A stretch of DNA of 49,378 nt from a virus. A program made the position numbers and the translations under genes. Shown piece after piece: positions 8,092 to 16,051 of this stretch (positions within the stretch are counted from its first letter, which is position 1; every line of letters starts with the position of its first letter). Below the pieces are notes generated by a model that was given only the letters and a program-made list of their open reading frames with translations, searched no databases and was not told where the DNA came from. Where the stretch lies: positions 1 through 49,378 of IMG/VR virus record IMGVR_UViG_3300030328_000325; one strand, 5' to 3'.

Positions 8092-8349
8092 ATGGCAGGA
8101 AGATGGTTAAGAAATATAGTTGATGGGACTATCTATGGATGGAATGAAATCCTTGCAGAGAATCCTAAAACTGAAGAAGTTACTGAGGAACAAGCGTTTC
8201 CAGAAAAATTTATGACTAAAGAACAAAAAAGTCGTAAACCAAAAGTTAAATTAGAAACAAAAAACATTCCAGTTAAAAAAACATCTAAGGTAGAATTAGA
8301 AGAGGAAGTTACTAAAAGTATAAAGAAAACTAGCAAAGGTAAAAAATGA
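8092..8349 (+). CDS. Hypothetical lysine-rich protein, 85 aa
   Basis: Starts MAGRWLRNIVDGTIYGWNEILAENP, then becomes very Lys/Glu-rich and probably disordered (residues 45-85, KKTSKGKK end). Small genes with this WLRNI...IYGWNEILAENP opening are familiar to me between capsid and adaptor genes in marine phages; function unknown. AGGAGA ribosome binding site about 8 bases upstream. Overlaps the next gene by ATGA. Confidence 0.7.
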   Translation: MAGRWLRNIVDGTIYGWNEILAENPKTEEVTEEQAFPEKFMTKEQKSRKPKVKLETKNIPVKKTSKVELEEEVTKSIKKTSKGKK

Positions 8350-9017
8350 TTTTAAATGATGTAGTTACTGAAGTTAGACGAATGTTACAGGATGAAAATT
8401 CTCCTCAAAGATATTCTGATACGGTTCTTTTAGGGTTTGCAAACCAAGCTTTAAGACGTATTGCAGTGCTTAGACCTGACTTGTTTGCTAAAGTAACAAC
8501 AATGACTTGTACAACGGACGAAGCTATACAGTCAGCACCTACCGACTCATTGCGTATTATGGAAGTTTTTTCGGTAAGCGGCGGCAACGGATGTATAGAA
8601 ACTAACAGAGAATCGTTAGACCAAGCATATCCCCAATGGATGAATGATACTGCATCAGCAGCAGTAAACTGGATGAGACATACAAGAAATGCCAATAAAT
8701 TTTTTATATACCCAAAATCTCCAGCTGGTCAAGTATTAGATATTGAATATTCACAAAGCCCACCTACTTATGATGGCACTACAACGGTTGATTTATTATC
8801 AGATGCTTATTTCCCAGTGGTGGTCGATGGAACCATATTTTTAGCTGAGTCAGTAGATAATGAACATGTAAATTCAAATAGAGCATCAATGTTTTATAAG
8901 TCAATGATAAATGCGTTAGGGTATAATGCTCAATCTAGACTTCTTACAGATACAGAAGAAGGTGGTTTAATATCAGTTAATACATCAAAAACTAACGTTA
9001 CAGAGGACTTAACATAA
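8346..9017 (+). CDS. Head-tail adaptor protein candidate (DUF6682-like)
   Basis: 223 residues. N-terminal helices (VVTEVRRMLQD...YSDTVLLGFANQALRRIAVLRPDLF, residues 5-42) followed by a beta-rich core and another helix. This arrangement, with a start immediately recognising 'DxVxxxRxxLqD...rysdxxLlxfxNqALrri', is what I recall for phage adaptor proteins that bind beneath the portal. Position after the capsid genes agrees. Overlaps both neighbours (ATGA with the previous gene, TAATG with the next), so the three genes are translationally coupled. Confidence 0.65.
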   Translation: MILNDVVTEVRRMLQDENSPQRYSDTVLLGFANQALRRIAVLRPDLFAKVTTMTCTTDEAIQSAPTDSLRIMEVFSVSGGNGCIETNRESLDQAYPQWMNDTASAAVNWMRHTRNANKFFIYPKSPAGQVLDIEYSQSPPTYDGTTTVDLLSDAYFPVVVDGTIFLAESVDNEHVNSNRASMFYKSMINALGYNAQSRLLTDTEEGGLISVNTSKTNVTEDLT

Positions 9018-9670
9018 TGGCGGGCACTAGAACATTTCTCGATATTGTAAATAGATTATCACCTAGTGTACCTGGGTGTCCTACGCCAATCATAGAGCAA
9101 TACGTTCGTGATGCAGCAATCGAAGCGTGTGAACGTACTCTTGCGTGGAGGTACGAACAACCACGAATACGTTTAGTTGTAGGAGCACATGACTATGCTT
9201 ATGAAAGCCCTACTGATGCTGAAGTACATGCTTTTATTACAGCTACAGTAAATGATGATAAACTAACGCCTGTTACATTAGATAAACTATATGATTTATA
9301 CCCTAAATGGCCTAATCAACCTACTACATCAAGAGCAAAACCTAGGCATATAACACAATTAGACCCAGACCATTTTTCAGTCGCCCCCATACCAGATGAT
9401 GCTGAGTCATATGATGTACGAATGATTGTGTGTTTAAAACCTTTAAGAACAGCAGATAGTATGGATAAATCTGTTTTAGACGAATTAGAAAATGTTGTTA
9501 TGCATGGAGCACTACAACATCTACTGGTGTTACCAGATAGAAGTTGGAGTGATAGAGAATTAGCCTCGTACCATGCGAAACAATTTATATTTAAATTGCA
9601 GGAACGTAGAGCTAGAGCTAATTTAGGTGCGGGTAGGGCTTCAATGAGAGTTGAAGCACAACGATTTTAA
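9017..9670 (+). CDS. Head-tail adaptor / tail tubular A-like protein candidate
   Basis: 217 residues. An N-terminal helical part (FLDIVNRLSPSVPGCPTPIIEQYVRDAAIEACERTLAWRYE) precedes a beta-rich core and C-terminal helices (LENVVMHGALQHLLVLPDRSWSDRELASYHAKQF). This is the typical plan of gp11/TtpA-like connector proteins (aligned helices that dock to the portal ring). It follows the other adaptor candidate with a one-base TAATG overlap. The assignment is from architecture and order; no catalytic motifs are expected. Confidence 0.65.
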   Translation: MAGTRTFLDIVNRLSPSVPGCPTPIIEQYVRDAAIEACERTLAWRYEQPRIRLVVGAHDYAYESPTDAEVHAFITATVNDDKLTPVTLDKLYDLYPKWPNQPTTSRAKPRHITQLDPDHFSVAPIPDDAESYDVRMIVCLKPLRTADSMDKSVLDELENVVMHGALQHLLVLPDRSWSDRELASYHAKQFIFKLQERRARANLGAGRASMRVEAQRF

Positions 9671-9680
9671 GAGGTAAGCT

Positions 9681-10013
9681 ATGTCGGATGTAATAAAATT
9701 AGTTAAAGGAGATGAGTTACCGTTAGTTATATTAACTTTAACTGATGATGTAGCTAACACAGCACTAGATTTATCTGCTGGAACTACTTCGGTGTCTGTA
9801 AAGTTTAGAGCTGTAGGTGGTACATCAGTATTATCTACAATAAGTTGTGCAAAAACAACAGATGGTTCAGATGGTAAAATACAATTTAGTTTTTCAGGTG
9901 GCGTATTAGATGTTGATGAAGGCTCGTATGAAGGAGAAATTATAGTTAATTATAATGGTAGCTTACATACAGTATATGATTTATTAAAATTTAGAGTAAG
10001 GGGTAGTTTCTAG
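9681..10013 (+). CDS. Small beta-sandwich structural protein (BppU-N-like)
   Basis: 110 residues: VKGDELPLVILTLTDD...ALDLSAGTTSVSVKFRA...GKIQFSFSGG..DVDEGSYEGEIIVNYNG.LHTVYDLLKFRV. This pattern of 'gD..pl.i.l.d....ldLsg..v.vkfr......G.i...fs....dv.G.Y.gei.v.' resembles the N-terminal domain of baseplate upper proteins, used as an attachment module for fibres. It opens the fibre cluster. AGAGG ribosome binding site upstream. Ends with a one-base overlap on the next gene. Confidence 0.6.
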   Translation: MSDVIKLVKGDELPLVILTLTDDVANTALDLSAGTTSVSVKFRAVGGTSVLSTISCAKTTDGSDGKIQFSFSGGVLDVDEGSYEGEIIVNYNGSLHTVYDLLKFRVRGSF

Positions 10014-10726
10014 TGGCTAATATAAAACTTACATCAGCTTTAGCAGCAACAGCCATATCATTTACAGTAAGTGTTAGTAGTATTTCTTCAGCTGTATCTG
10101 GTGAAACAGAGGTTGTTGCATCTTCAGCTTTAGGAACAAGTATATCGTTATCTAGCCATGAATTAATACCAACTAGAACTATGGCAGGTATTTCAGTTAG
10201 TATATCAGAAGTAGATATAAAAACTGTAAGTTCTGTTTTAAGTGACACACCATCTATAACAGAAACCCCAGTTATAAATGTAAGTCAAGTTTCTACTGAT
10301 TCATTTTCTGTGTCAGATACTCCAGTATTTAATCTCTCACAAGTTTTAGCTGATACTGCTAATATTTCAGCGACTCCAAGCAAAATCTTTCAATCTGAAA
10401 TTGATTTTGATTTATCTGATACTGATATAGACCCAGACCCAATTACTGTGTCTGATAGTATTGTCGTTCAGTTTGAATATGATTTAGCAGACACACCATC
10501 TATAGCAGATTCACCAGCATTAAATGTAACACCTGCAGGTAAATCGGATAGTTTTTCTGTTTCAGATTCGCCAGTGTTACAACCAAGTTTAGCACCAACA
10601 GACAGTGTTACACCTGGGGACAGTGGTGGATTAGCAATCAATTACGTGTATACTGATGTAGATGACACTACATTAGGAGGACATTATTTTAACCAAACTC
10701 CAATTAATCCTGGAGGGTATGAATAG
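10013..10726 (+). CDS. Repetitive Ser/Asp-rich virion spacer protein
   Basis: 237 residues starting at GTG 10013 (overlaps the previous stop TAG by one base; AAGGGG upstream). It consists largely of imperfect repeats of the type 'DSxSVSDTPVxNxSQV' (about residues 75-205), ending in NYVYTDVDDTTLGGHYFNQTPINPGGYE. Such repeats occur in extended fibre/spacer proteins of marine phages. There is no signal peptide worth calling, although the N-terminus is mildly hydrophobic. Function beyond a structural part of the fibre region is unknown. Confidence 0.6.
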   Translation: MANIKLTSALAATAISFTVSVSSISSAVSGETEVVASSALGTSISLSSHELIPTRTMAGISVSISEVDIKTVSSVLSDTPSITETPVINVSQVSTDSFSVSDTPVFNLSQVLADTANISATPSKIFQSEIDFDLSDTDIDPDPITVSDSIVVQFEYDLADTPSIADSPALNVTPAGKSDSFSVSDSPVLQPSLAPTDSVTPGDSGGLAINYVYTDVDDTTLGGHYFNQTPINPGGYE

Positions 10727-10736
10727 AGGATAAATT

Positions 10737-11177
10737 ATGATAAGTGATTTAATAAAAATGAAAGGTGACTTAAAGATTACAGTTACCAATCCAGAAGGTA
10801 AAATTAAACAGGAAGTAGAAGTTCCTAATTTAGTTGTTACTACAGGAAAAAACTTTATTGCATCTAGAATGAAAGACGCTTCTGCTACTGCTATGACACA
10901 TATGGCTATTGGCACAGGTAGTACTTCAGCAGCGGCTGGAAATACTGCTCTTGGCAGTGAAGCAGGACGAGTAGCACTTACGTCTACAACTGTTACAACT
11001 AACAGTGTGGCTTATGTTGCATCTTTTCCAGCAGGAACAGGCACTGGGGCAATAACTGAAGCAGGACTACTTAATGCAAGTTCAAGCGGAACTTTGCTAT
11101 GTAGGACTGTGTTTTCTGTAATTAATAAAGCTTCTGGGGATACATTAGGTATTACTTGGACTGTGACTGTAAGTTAA
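10737..11177 (+). CDS. Tail fibre-associated structural protein
   Basis: 146 residues. LKITVTNPEGKIKQEVEVPNLVVTTGKNFIASRM, then MTHMAIGTGSTSAAAGNTALGSEAGRVAL, then a beta-rich end. The 'hMaiGtGstaa..dtaLgsE.gR' segment is a recurring element of phage tail-fibre and neck-fibre proteins, where it precedes receptor-binding modules. AGAGG ribosome binding site upstream. Lies in the fibre cluster between the spacer protein and the first adhesin. Confidence 0.7.
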   Translation: MISDLIKMKGDLKITVTNPEGKIKQEVEVPNLVVTTGKNFIASRMKDASATAMTHMAIGTGSTSAAAGNTALGSEAGRVALTSTTVTTNSVAYVASFPAGTGTGAITEAGLLNASSSGTLLCRTVFSVINKASGDTLGITWTVTVS

Positions 11178-11195
11178 TAAAAGGAGATTTGTTTA

Positions 11196-12233
11196 ATGGC
11201 TGTTTTATTTAAAAATAATGCACACTCTACATTAGCTTCAAGTATTAATGATTCGGTTACTAGTGTTACTGTAGCATCAGGGCATGGAAATGCTAGATTC
11301 CCTACCGTTACAGGTAGTGATTATTTCTATGCTACGCTCATTGATGGTTCAAATAATTTAGAAGTTGTAAAATGTACTGGAAGGTCTAGTGATGTTCTTA
11401 CAATAGTTAGAGCCCAAGAAAGCACTTCAGCTAGAGCTTTTTCTACAGGTGATAGAATTGAACTTAGGATTACTGCACAAGGTTTAGCAGATTTAAACAG
11501 TCAATTTGGTAATTTAGCTTCTTCTTTTGCAGCAGGTGATGTTTTATACGCATCTAATACAACAACATTAGCTAGGCTAGCTAAGGGTTCAGCTAATCAG
11601 GTACTAGCTATGAATGGTGGTGCATCAGCACCTGAATGGCAAACAGCAGCAACGACTTCATACCCAGCTATAAGTAGTATTAGTCCATCAACAATTACAA
11701 ATAGTGCAACTAACGTAACAATTACAGGCTCAGGTTTTGTAACTGTTCCAAATGTAGAAGCATGGAGTACAAGTGGTGCAATTATAAATGCAAATTCGGT
11801 TTCATTTTCAGGTGCAACAACAATCGTTGCTAATTTAACACTACCAACAGATGGTACTTACTTTTTAAGAGTAGAAAACCCTGATGGATTAGCAGTAAGA
11901 AGTTCATCAGCATTGCTTACAGTATCAGATGAACCAACTTGGACAACAGGGGCAGGCAGTTTGGGAACTGTTGCTGGCGGTGGCTCAATGAGTTTTACTA
12001 TTGCTGCAACAGGAGATTCAACATTAGCTTACTCCGTAGCAAGTGGTTCAATGCCAGGTGGTGCTAGTTTAAACAGCTCAACAGGAGCTATCACAGGCAC
12101 AGAATCTGGGGCTAGTGCTGAAACAACATATAATTTTACAGCTAGGGTAACAGATGCAGAATCGCAAACAGCAGATAGAGCATTTAGTATAACAGTAACA
12201 GTAGGAATGAGTAATTCAGGACAATTTAACTAA
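11196..12233 (+). CDS. Tail fibre protein with IPT-like and Ig-like domains
   Basis: 345 residues. Residues 1-105 form an attachment module (LFKNNAHSTLASSINDSVTSVTV...YFYATLIDGSNNLEVVKC...SARAFSTGDRIELR) that recurs in the protein at 14807. Residues about 150-245 resemble an IPT/TIG domain (ISSISPSTITNSATNVTITGSGF). Residues about 248-338 resemble a putative Ig (He-PIG) domain (LAYSVASGSMPGGASLNSSTGAITGT). Such folds present receptor-binding surfaces. AGGAGA ribosome binding site; one-base TAATG overlap with the next gene. Confidence 0.75.
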   Translation: MAVLFKNNAHSTLASSINDSVTSVTVASGHGNARFPTVTGSDYFYATLIDGSNNLEVVKCTGRSSDVLTIVRAQESTSARAFSTGDRIELRITAQGLADLNSQFGNLASSFAAGDVLYASNTTTLARLAKGSANQVLAMNGGASAPEWQTAATTSYPAISSISPSTITNSATNVTITGSGFVTVPNVEAWSTSGAIINANSVSFSGATTIVANLTLPTDGTYFLRVENPDGLAVRSSSALLTVSDEPTWTTGAGSLGTVAGGGSMSFTIAATGDSTLAYSVASGSMPGGASLNSSTGAITGTESGASAETTYNFTARVTDAESQTADRAFSITVTVGMSNSGQFN

Positions 12234-13681
12234 TGGCAAATTCATATTTAACAAAAGACTTTGGTAGTGCTGGAAATAGAAAGACAATGACTTTCAGTTT
12301 TTGGGTTAAAAGAAATCATATTGGTGCAGAGGGCGACCAATTTATAGGAGATGACCAAACAACATACGCATCACATTTTATTAATTTTGCTAGTACAGAC
12401 AGACTAGACATAAGAAGTCAATCAGGTATTGGTGGAGAAACATTAAGATTTACTACTGAAAGAAAATTTAGAGATACAGCAAGTTGGTATCATTACGTTA
12501 TTGCCATAGATACTACACAAGCAACAGCAGCAAACAGATTAAAACTTTGGGTAAATGGAGAGCAAAATCTTTTATGGGCAGAATCAACACAATCAAATGG
12601 CTTTACTCAAAATAGTGATACTCATTTTAATCAAGGAGATAAAGCAGAATATATAGGCAAATACAGTAGTTCTTATGCAAACTTTAACCTAGCTCATTTT
12701 CATTTTGTAGATGGCACTGCTCTAACAGCATCAACATTTGGAGAAACTGATAGTACAACAGGAGAATGGAAACCAATTTTAAGTCCATCAGTGACTTACG
12801 GAACTAATGGATTCTTTTTAAAGTTTGAGAATAGTGGTGCATTGGGTACTGATTCATCAGGTAATTCTAAAACATGGACAGTAAGTGGAAGTTTAAAACA
12901 ATCAGCTAGTACACCTAGTAATTTATTTTGCACTTTAAATCATAATGAAACATATAACACTAATATTACTACTGGTCTTAAATATGGTGCAACAGCTTTT
13001 ACAGATGCAGATTATGGAAATGATGGACCAAAAGGAAGTGTTGGTACATTAGGCTCAACAGGTGGCAAATGGTATTTTGAAGTTAAACATGTAGAGGGTA
13101 TGTACTCTACTGCTGGGATAAGTAAAGCAAACACTTTAGCAGTATCTAAAATGTTAAATACACATTATCGTTCTCCTTTTCTTCAAGGAAATGAGGGAGA
13201 TGGATTTGGTTTTCAAATGGACACAGCAACATTAATACAAAGGGGAGATAACACAGAAGCAGCATGGAATGATGGTAGTGGTAGTGCTATTGCAAATTTT
13301 GCAGATGGAGATATCTGTATGATTGCTTACGATTTAGACGCTGGAAAGATATGGTGGGGTAAAAATGGTACATGGAATACTGTGCCAGGAACTAATACAA
13401 CAACATCATCATCAGAAATAGCTAGTGGTTCTAATGCACATAAAACATGGACAGCTAATGGAGCATTTTTTAGACCAGCAGTATCAGTTTATCAAAGAAG
13501 TTATGGCGGCGGTGCTGGTGCAAACCCAAATACTGTTTATTGTAATTTCGGAGAGGGAAGATTTGGAACAACAGCAGTATCAAGTGCTGTTGCAGATGGG
13601 GATGGGAATGGAGCATTTGAATATGCACCTCCATCAGGATTTTATGCAGTGTGTACTAAAGCACTGCAAACTAGGAGTTAA
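12233..13681 (+). CDS. Tail fibre/adhesin with LamG-like and SPRY-like domains
   Basis: 482 residues. Residues 5-190 look like a concanavalin A/LamG-type sandwich (MTFSFWVKRNHIG... WYHYVIAIDTTQ...RLKLWVNGEQ...IGKYSSSYANFNLAHFHFVDGTAL). Residues about 265-465 look like a SPRY-type domain (GKWYFEVKHVEGMYSTAGIS...IAYDLDAGKIWWGKNGTW...NFGEGRF). Both bind glycans or proteins in other contexts. It ends PPSGFYAVCTKALQTRS, where related fibres that I know continue into the module encoded by the next gene, suggesting that one long fibre gene has been split here. Receptor binding is inferred. Confidence 0.75.
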   Translation: MANSYLTKDFGSAGNRKTMTFSFWVKRNHIGAEGDQFIGDDQTTYASHFINFASTDRLDIRSQSGIGGETLRFTTERKFRDTASWYHYVIAIDTTQATAANRLKLWVNGEQNLLWAESTQSNGFTQNSDTHFNQGDKAEYIGKYSSSYANFNLAHFHFVDGTALTASTFGETDSTTGEWKPILSPSVTYGTNGFFLKFENSGALGTDSSGNSKTWTVSGSLKQSASTPSNLFCTLNHNETYNTNITTGLKYGATAFTDADYGNDGPKGSVGTLGSTGGKWYFEVKHVEGMYSTAGISKANTLAVSKMLNTHYRSPFLQGNEGDGFGFQMDTATLIQRGDNTEAAWNDGSGSAIANFADGDICMIAYDLDAGKIWWGKNGTWNTVPGTNTTTSSSEIASGSNAHKTWTANGAFFRPAVSVYQRSYGGGAGANPNTVYCNFGEGRFGTTAVSSAVADGDGNGAFEYAPPSGFYAVCTKALQTRS

Positions 13682-13684
13682 ATT

Positions 13685-14806
13685 ATGGCAAATTATACAG
13701 CAATAGCAAAACCGAAAGCACATTTTGATGTGCAAACTTATGCTGGTAGTTCATCAGCAAAAACTATAACAGGCGTAGGATTTAAACCTGATTTAGTTTG
13801 GACAAAAGACAGAACAGAAGCACATTCTTGGGGTTGTTATGACTCTACTAGAGGTATTAAGAAATGGTTGAAACTTGATGCTGTTACATCAGTAAATAAT
13901 AATAATGATTCAGGAACGATAGATGCTAGTTTAACTGCATTTACTAGTGATGGATTTACTATTGCAACAATGTCTAGTGACCCAATAGGAAATAAAAATG
14001 GTAATCAATTTGCTGCATGGATGTGGAAAGCTAATGGTGGTACTACTTCCTCAAATTCTGATGGCTCGATAACAGCAACAGTACAAGCAAATGCTACTGC
14101 TGGATTTTCGATTGTGACTTATACAGGAACAGGAAGTGCTGGAACAATAGGTCATGGACTAGGTGTTGCACCTAAAATGATTCTTATTAAAGCTATGAAT
14201 AATAATTCCTCATGGGCAGTTGGTCACTTCGATACAGGTGTAACAAGCGACCCAGCAACAGACCATATAAGATTAGATACAACAAGTGGTGTTTCTGATA
14301 GTAACCAATATTGGAATGATACTATGCCAACATCTAGTGTGTTTTCTGTTGGACCAGATACTACTAATGGAGAAGCAAACTATAACACTTGGACTTATGT
14401 TGCTTATTGCTTTGCAGAAGTAAGAGGATTTTCTAGTATAGGAACATATCATGGTGTGGAAAATAATGCTAATGGACCATTCGTTTACACAGGCTTTAGA
14501 CCAAGCATGGTTATTATTAAAAGAACTGATGGTAACGAAAATTGGCAAGTGGCAGATATCGCAAGAGGAAAGATTGAAAAAGATGGCACACAAGGTACAC
14601 AAGGAAATACAACAGAATATAAAATACTGCTTAATAGTGCTAATGCTGAGAACACCACAAGTGGAGATATAGATTTGTATTCAACAGGATTTAAACCAAG
14701 AGATACAGATGGTATTCATAACTGGACAGACTATAAATACATTTACTATGCTGTTGCTGAAAACAGTATTGTAGGAACTAATGGAACAGTGGGGTTAGCT
14801 TATTAA
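13685..14806 (+). CDS. Tail fibre/adhesin C-terminal-type protein (DUF7483-like)
   Basis: 373 residues starting three bases after the previous stop. It contains two copies of a beta-rich unit: FKPDLVWTKDRTEAHSWGCYDSTRG (from about residue 32) and GVAPKMILIKAMNNNSSWAVGHFDTG (about 160), and a related third piece GFRPSMVIIKRTDGNENWQVAD (about 273). This 'gf.Pd.v.iK...' repeat is common at the C-terminal end of long marine-phage fibres after LamG/SPRY modules. Here it is a separate protein. A receptor-binding role is inferred from position. Confidence 0.7.
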   Translation: MANYTAIAKPKAHFDVQTYAGSSSAKTITGVGFKPDLVWTKDRTEAHSWGCYDSTRGIKKWLKLDAVTSVNNNNDSGTIDASLTAFTSDGFTIATMSSDPIGNKNGNQFAAWMWKANGGTTSSNSDGSITATVQANATAGFSIVTYTGTGSAGTIGHGLGVAPKMILIKAMNNNSSWAVGHFDTGVTSDPATDHIRLDTTSGVSDSNQYWNDTMPTSSVFSVGPDTTNGEANYNTWTYVAYCFAEVRGFSSIGTYHGVENNANGPFVYTGFRPSMVIIKRTDGNENWQVADIARGKIEKDGTQGTQGNTTEYKILLNSANAENTTSGDIDLYSTGFKPRDTDGIHNWTDYKYIYYAVAENSIVGTNGTVGLAY

Positions 14807-15577
14807 ATGGGAGTCAAACTAAAAAATAATGCATTTGGTACTTTAGCTGCTGGGATTAATGATTCTATTACTACAATCGCTCTTACTGCTGGGCAAGGAG
14901 CTAAGTTTCCTACTACTAGTTCTGATGATTATTTTTATGCGACTCTTATTGATAGCTCAAATAATCTTGAAGTAGTAAAAGTTACTACTCGTTCTACTGA
15001 CTCTATGACAGTTACAAGAGCTCAAGATAATACTTCAGCTAGGGCTTTTATAACAGGTGATAGATTTGAACTTAGACCGAATGCAAAAGTTTTTGAGGAT
15101 ATATTATCAGAGTCAAGGGATTTAAATGGGGTTGAATTTATTCTTGACGTTGATGGGGATACAAGTATAACAGCAGATACAGATGACCAAATAGATATTA
15201 AAATAGCTAATGCAGATGACTTTAAGTTTACTGCAAACGTGTTCACAGCAGAAACTGGCTCAGGTATCGTTCTAACAAAATCAGCTGCTACTTCTGATGA
15301 AGCAAGTAGTGCTGGTAGTTTTACTGAAAATAATTACAACATATCTCATACTTTAACTTTAGACGGGACTTTAGCTGACGATGCTGTATTAGCTGACTTT
15401 ACTGTGACATCAGATAAATGTGCTGCAACGTCAGTAGTTATTGGAGTATGTAGCCTTAAATGTCATATAGATATACATACAGTAGTATCAGGTTCGTTTA
15501 AAGTTAGTGTTACAAATAAATCAGGCGGAACTTTAGCTAACGATTCAACTATGGTATTAAACTATGTCATCTTATAA
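14807..15577 (+). CDS. Tail fibre protein, paralogous N-terminus to 11196 gene
   Basis: 256 residues, starting at the base after the previous stop. Residues 1-98 repeat the attachment module seen at 11196 (LKNNAFGTLAAGINDSITTIAL...YFYATLIDSSNNLEVVKV...SARAFITGDRFELRPNA), so the two probably dock to the same partner. Residues 107-150 carry the DVDGDTSITADTDDQIDIKIANADDF motif frequent in marine-phage fibres. The C-terminal half is a beta-rich module (about 165-256) of unknown specificity. It overlaps the short gene at 15564 by 14 bases. Confidence 0.75.
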   Translation: MGVKLKNNAFGTLAAGINDSITTIALTAGQGAKFPTTSSDDYFYATLIDSSNNLEVVKVTTRSTDSMTVTRAQDNTSARAFITGDRFELRPNAKVFEDILSESRDLNGVEFILDVDGDTSITADTDDQIDIKIANADDFKFTANVFTAETGSGIVLTKSAATSDEASSAGSFTENNYNISHTLTLDGTLADDAVLADFTVTSDKCAATSVVIGVCSLKCHIDIHTVVSGSFKVSVTNKSGGTLANDSTMVLNYVIL

Positions 15578-15740
15578 ACAAACACCTTTATTAATGTTCC
15601 CTAATGGAACTATAGCTAGAAGTAAAACAATGGTAGAAGGTTGTGTAGTAGTAGAAGAACCTGAACTAGAAGAGGTTACTACAGTAACAAATGTAATAGA
15701 CCAAACAGATGCGGTAAAAAAGGCAGAAAGTAATGGATAA
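15564..15740 (+). CDS. Small hypothetical protein, 58 aa
   Basis: ATG 15564 opens a frame of 58 residues (MSSYKQTPLLMFPNGTIARS...VDPxx-like acidic middle...VKKAESNG) ending TAA 15738-15740. It overlaps the fibre gene before it by 14 bases and the next gene by 8, filling what would otherwise be a gap of more than 150 bases. The PLLMFPNGTIARSKTMVEG opening reads like a folded peptide and the centre is Glu/Val/Thr-rich. No family is recognised. There is no clear Shine-Dalgarno, so translation is probably coupled to the upstream gene. Confidence 0.6.
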   Translation: MSSYKQTPLLMFPNGTIARSKTMVEGCVVVEEPELEEVTTVTNVIDQTDAVKKAESNG

Positions 15741-15957
15741 CAAAGATATACAAACAGAAATAGAACTACTCAAAAAAGATATTGATTTAATCAAAAACAA
15801 TCATCTTGCTCATATGCAAAGAGATATTGATGTCCTTAAATGTGATGTTAGAGATGTTAAAAGAGCAATCTTTAAAGCCCAGTATATTATTTATGGGGCT
15901 ATTGTAGTCTTTGTTTTGATGAGCGATAAATTTACAGACATATTAAAACTTTTATAG
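15733..15957 (+). CDS. Coiled-coil protein with C-terminal membrane anchor (XhlA/holin-like)
   Basis: 74 residues. Residues 1-45 are a charged coiled coil (IQTEIELLKKDIDLIKNNHLAHMQRDIDVLKCDV) and residues 48-68 one membrane helix (YIIYGAIVVFVLMSDKF). This is the layout of XhlA-type haemolysin/holin accessory proteins, and of many small membrane proteins in marine-phage lysis regions. It opens a cluster of membrane and secreted proteins. A role in lysis is inferred from layout and neighbours. Overlaps the preceding small ORF by eight bases. Confidence 0.6.
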   Translation: MDNKDIQTEIELLKKDIDLIKNNHLAHMQRDIDVLKCDVRDVKRAIFKAQYIIYGAIVVFVLMSDKFTDILKLL

Positions 15958-15967
15958 GAGAAACATT

Positions 15968-16051
15968 ATGCCGCAAGGAAAAGGAACATATGGTAGTAAA
16001 AAAGGTAGGCCGCCTAAAAAAGATAAAAACAAGAAGAAAAAGAAAAAGTAA
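15968..16051 (+). CDS. Tiny lysine-rich AT-hook-like protein, 27 aa
   Basis: ATG 15968 to TAA 16049-16051, with AGGAG about 9 bases upstream. The protein is MPQGKGTYGSKKGRPPKK followed by a poly-Lys tail. The GRPPKK core resembles an AT-hook (Gly-Arg-Pro flanked by basic residues), which in other proteins enters the minor groove of AT-rich DNA. I recall small genes starting MPQGKGTYGSK in several marine phages, which argues that this is real in spite of its size. It overlaps the next gene by one base (TAATG). Function unknown; DNA or RNA binding is a guess. Confidence 0.65.
   Translation: MPQGKGTYGSKKGRPPKKDKNKKKKKK

Noticed and set aside
13425-13706. 93-codon ORF in another frame at the end of the SPRY-like adhesin gene
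   Set aside because: Gln/Met-rich low complexity from out-of-frame reading; unlike the nested gene at 29626 it has no ribosome binding site and no family pattern.
14451-14672. 73-codon alternate-frame ORF in the fibre gene
   Set aside because: No ribosome binding site and a composition typical of a frame shadow.
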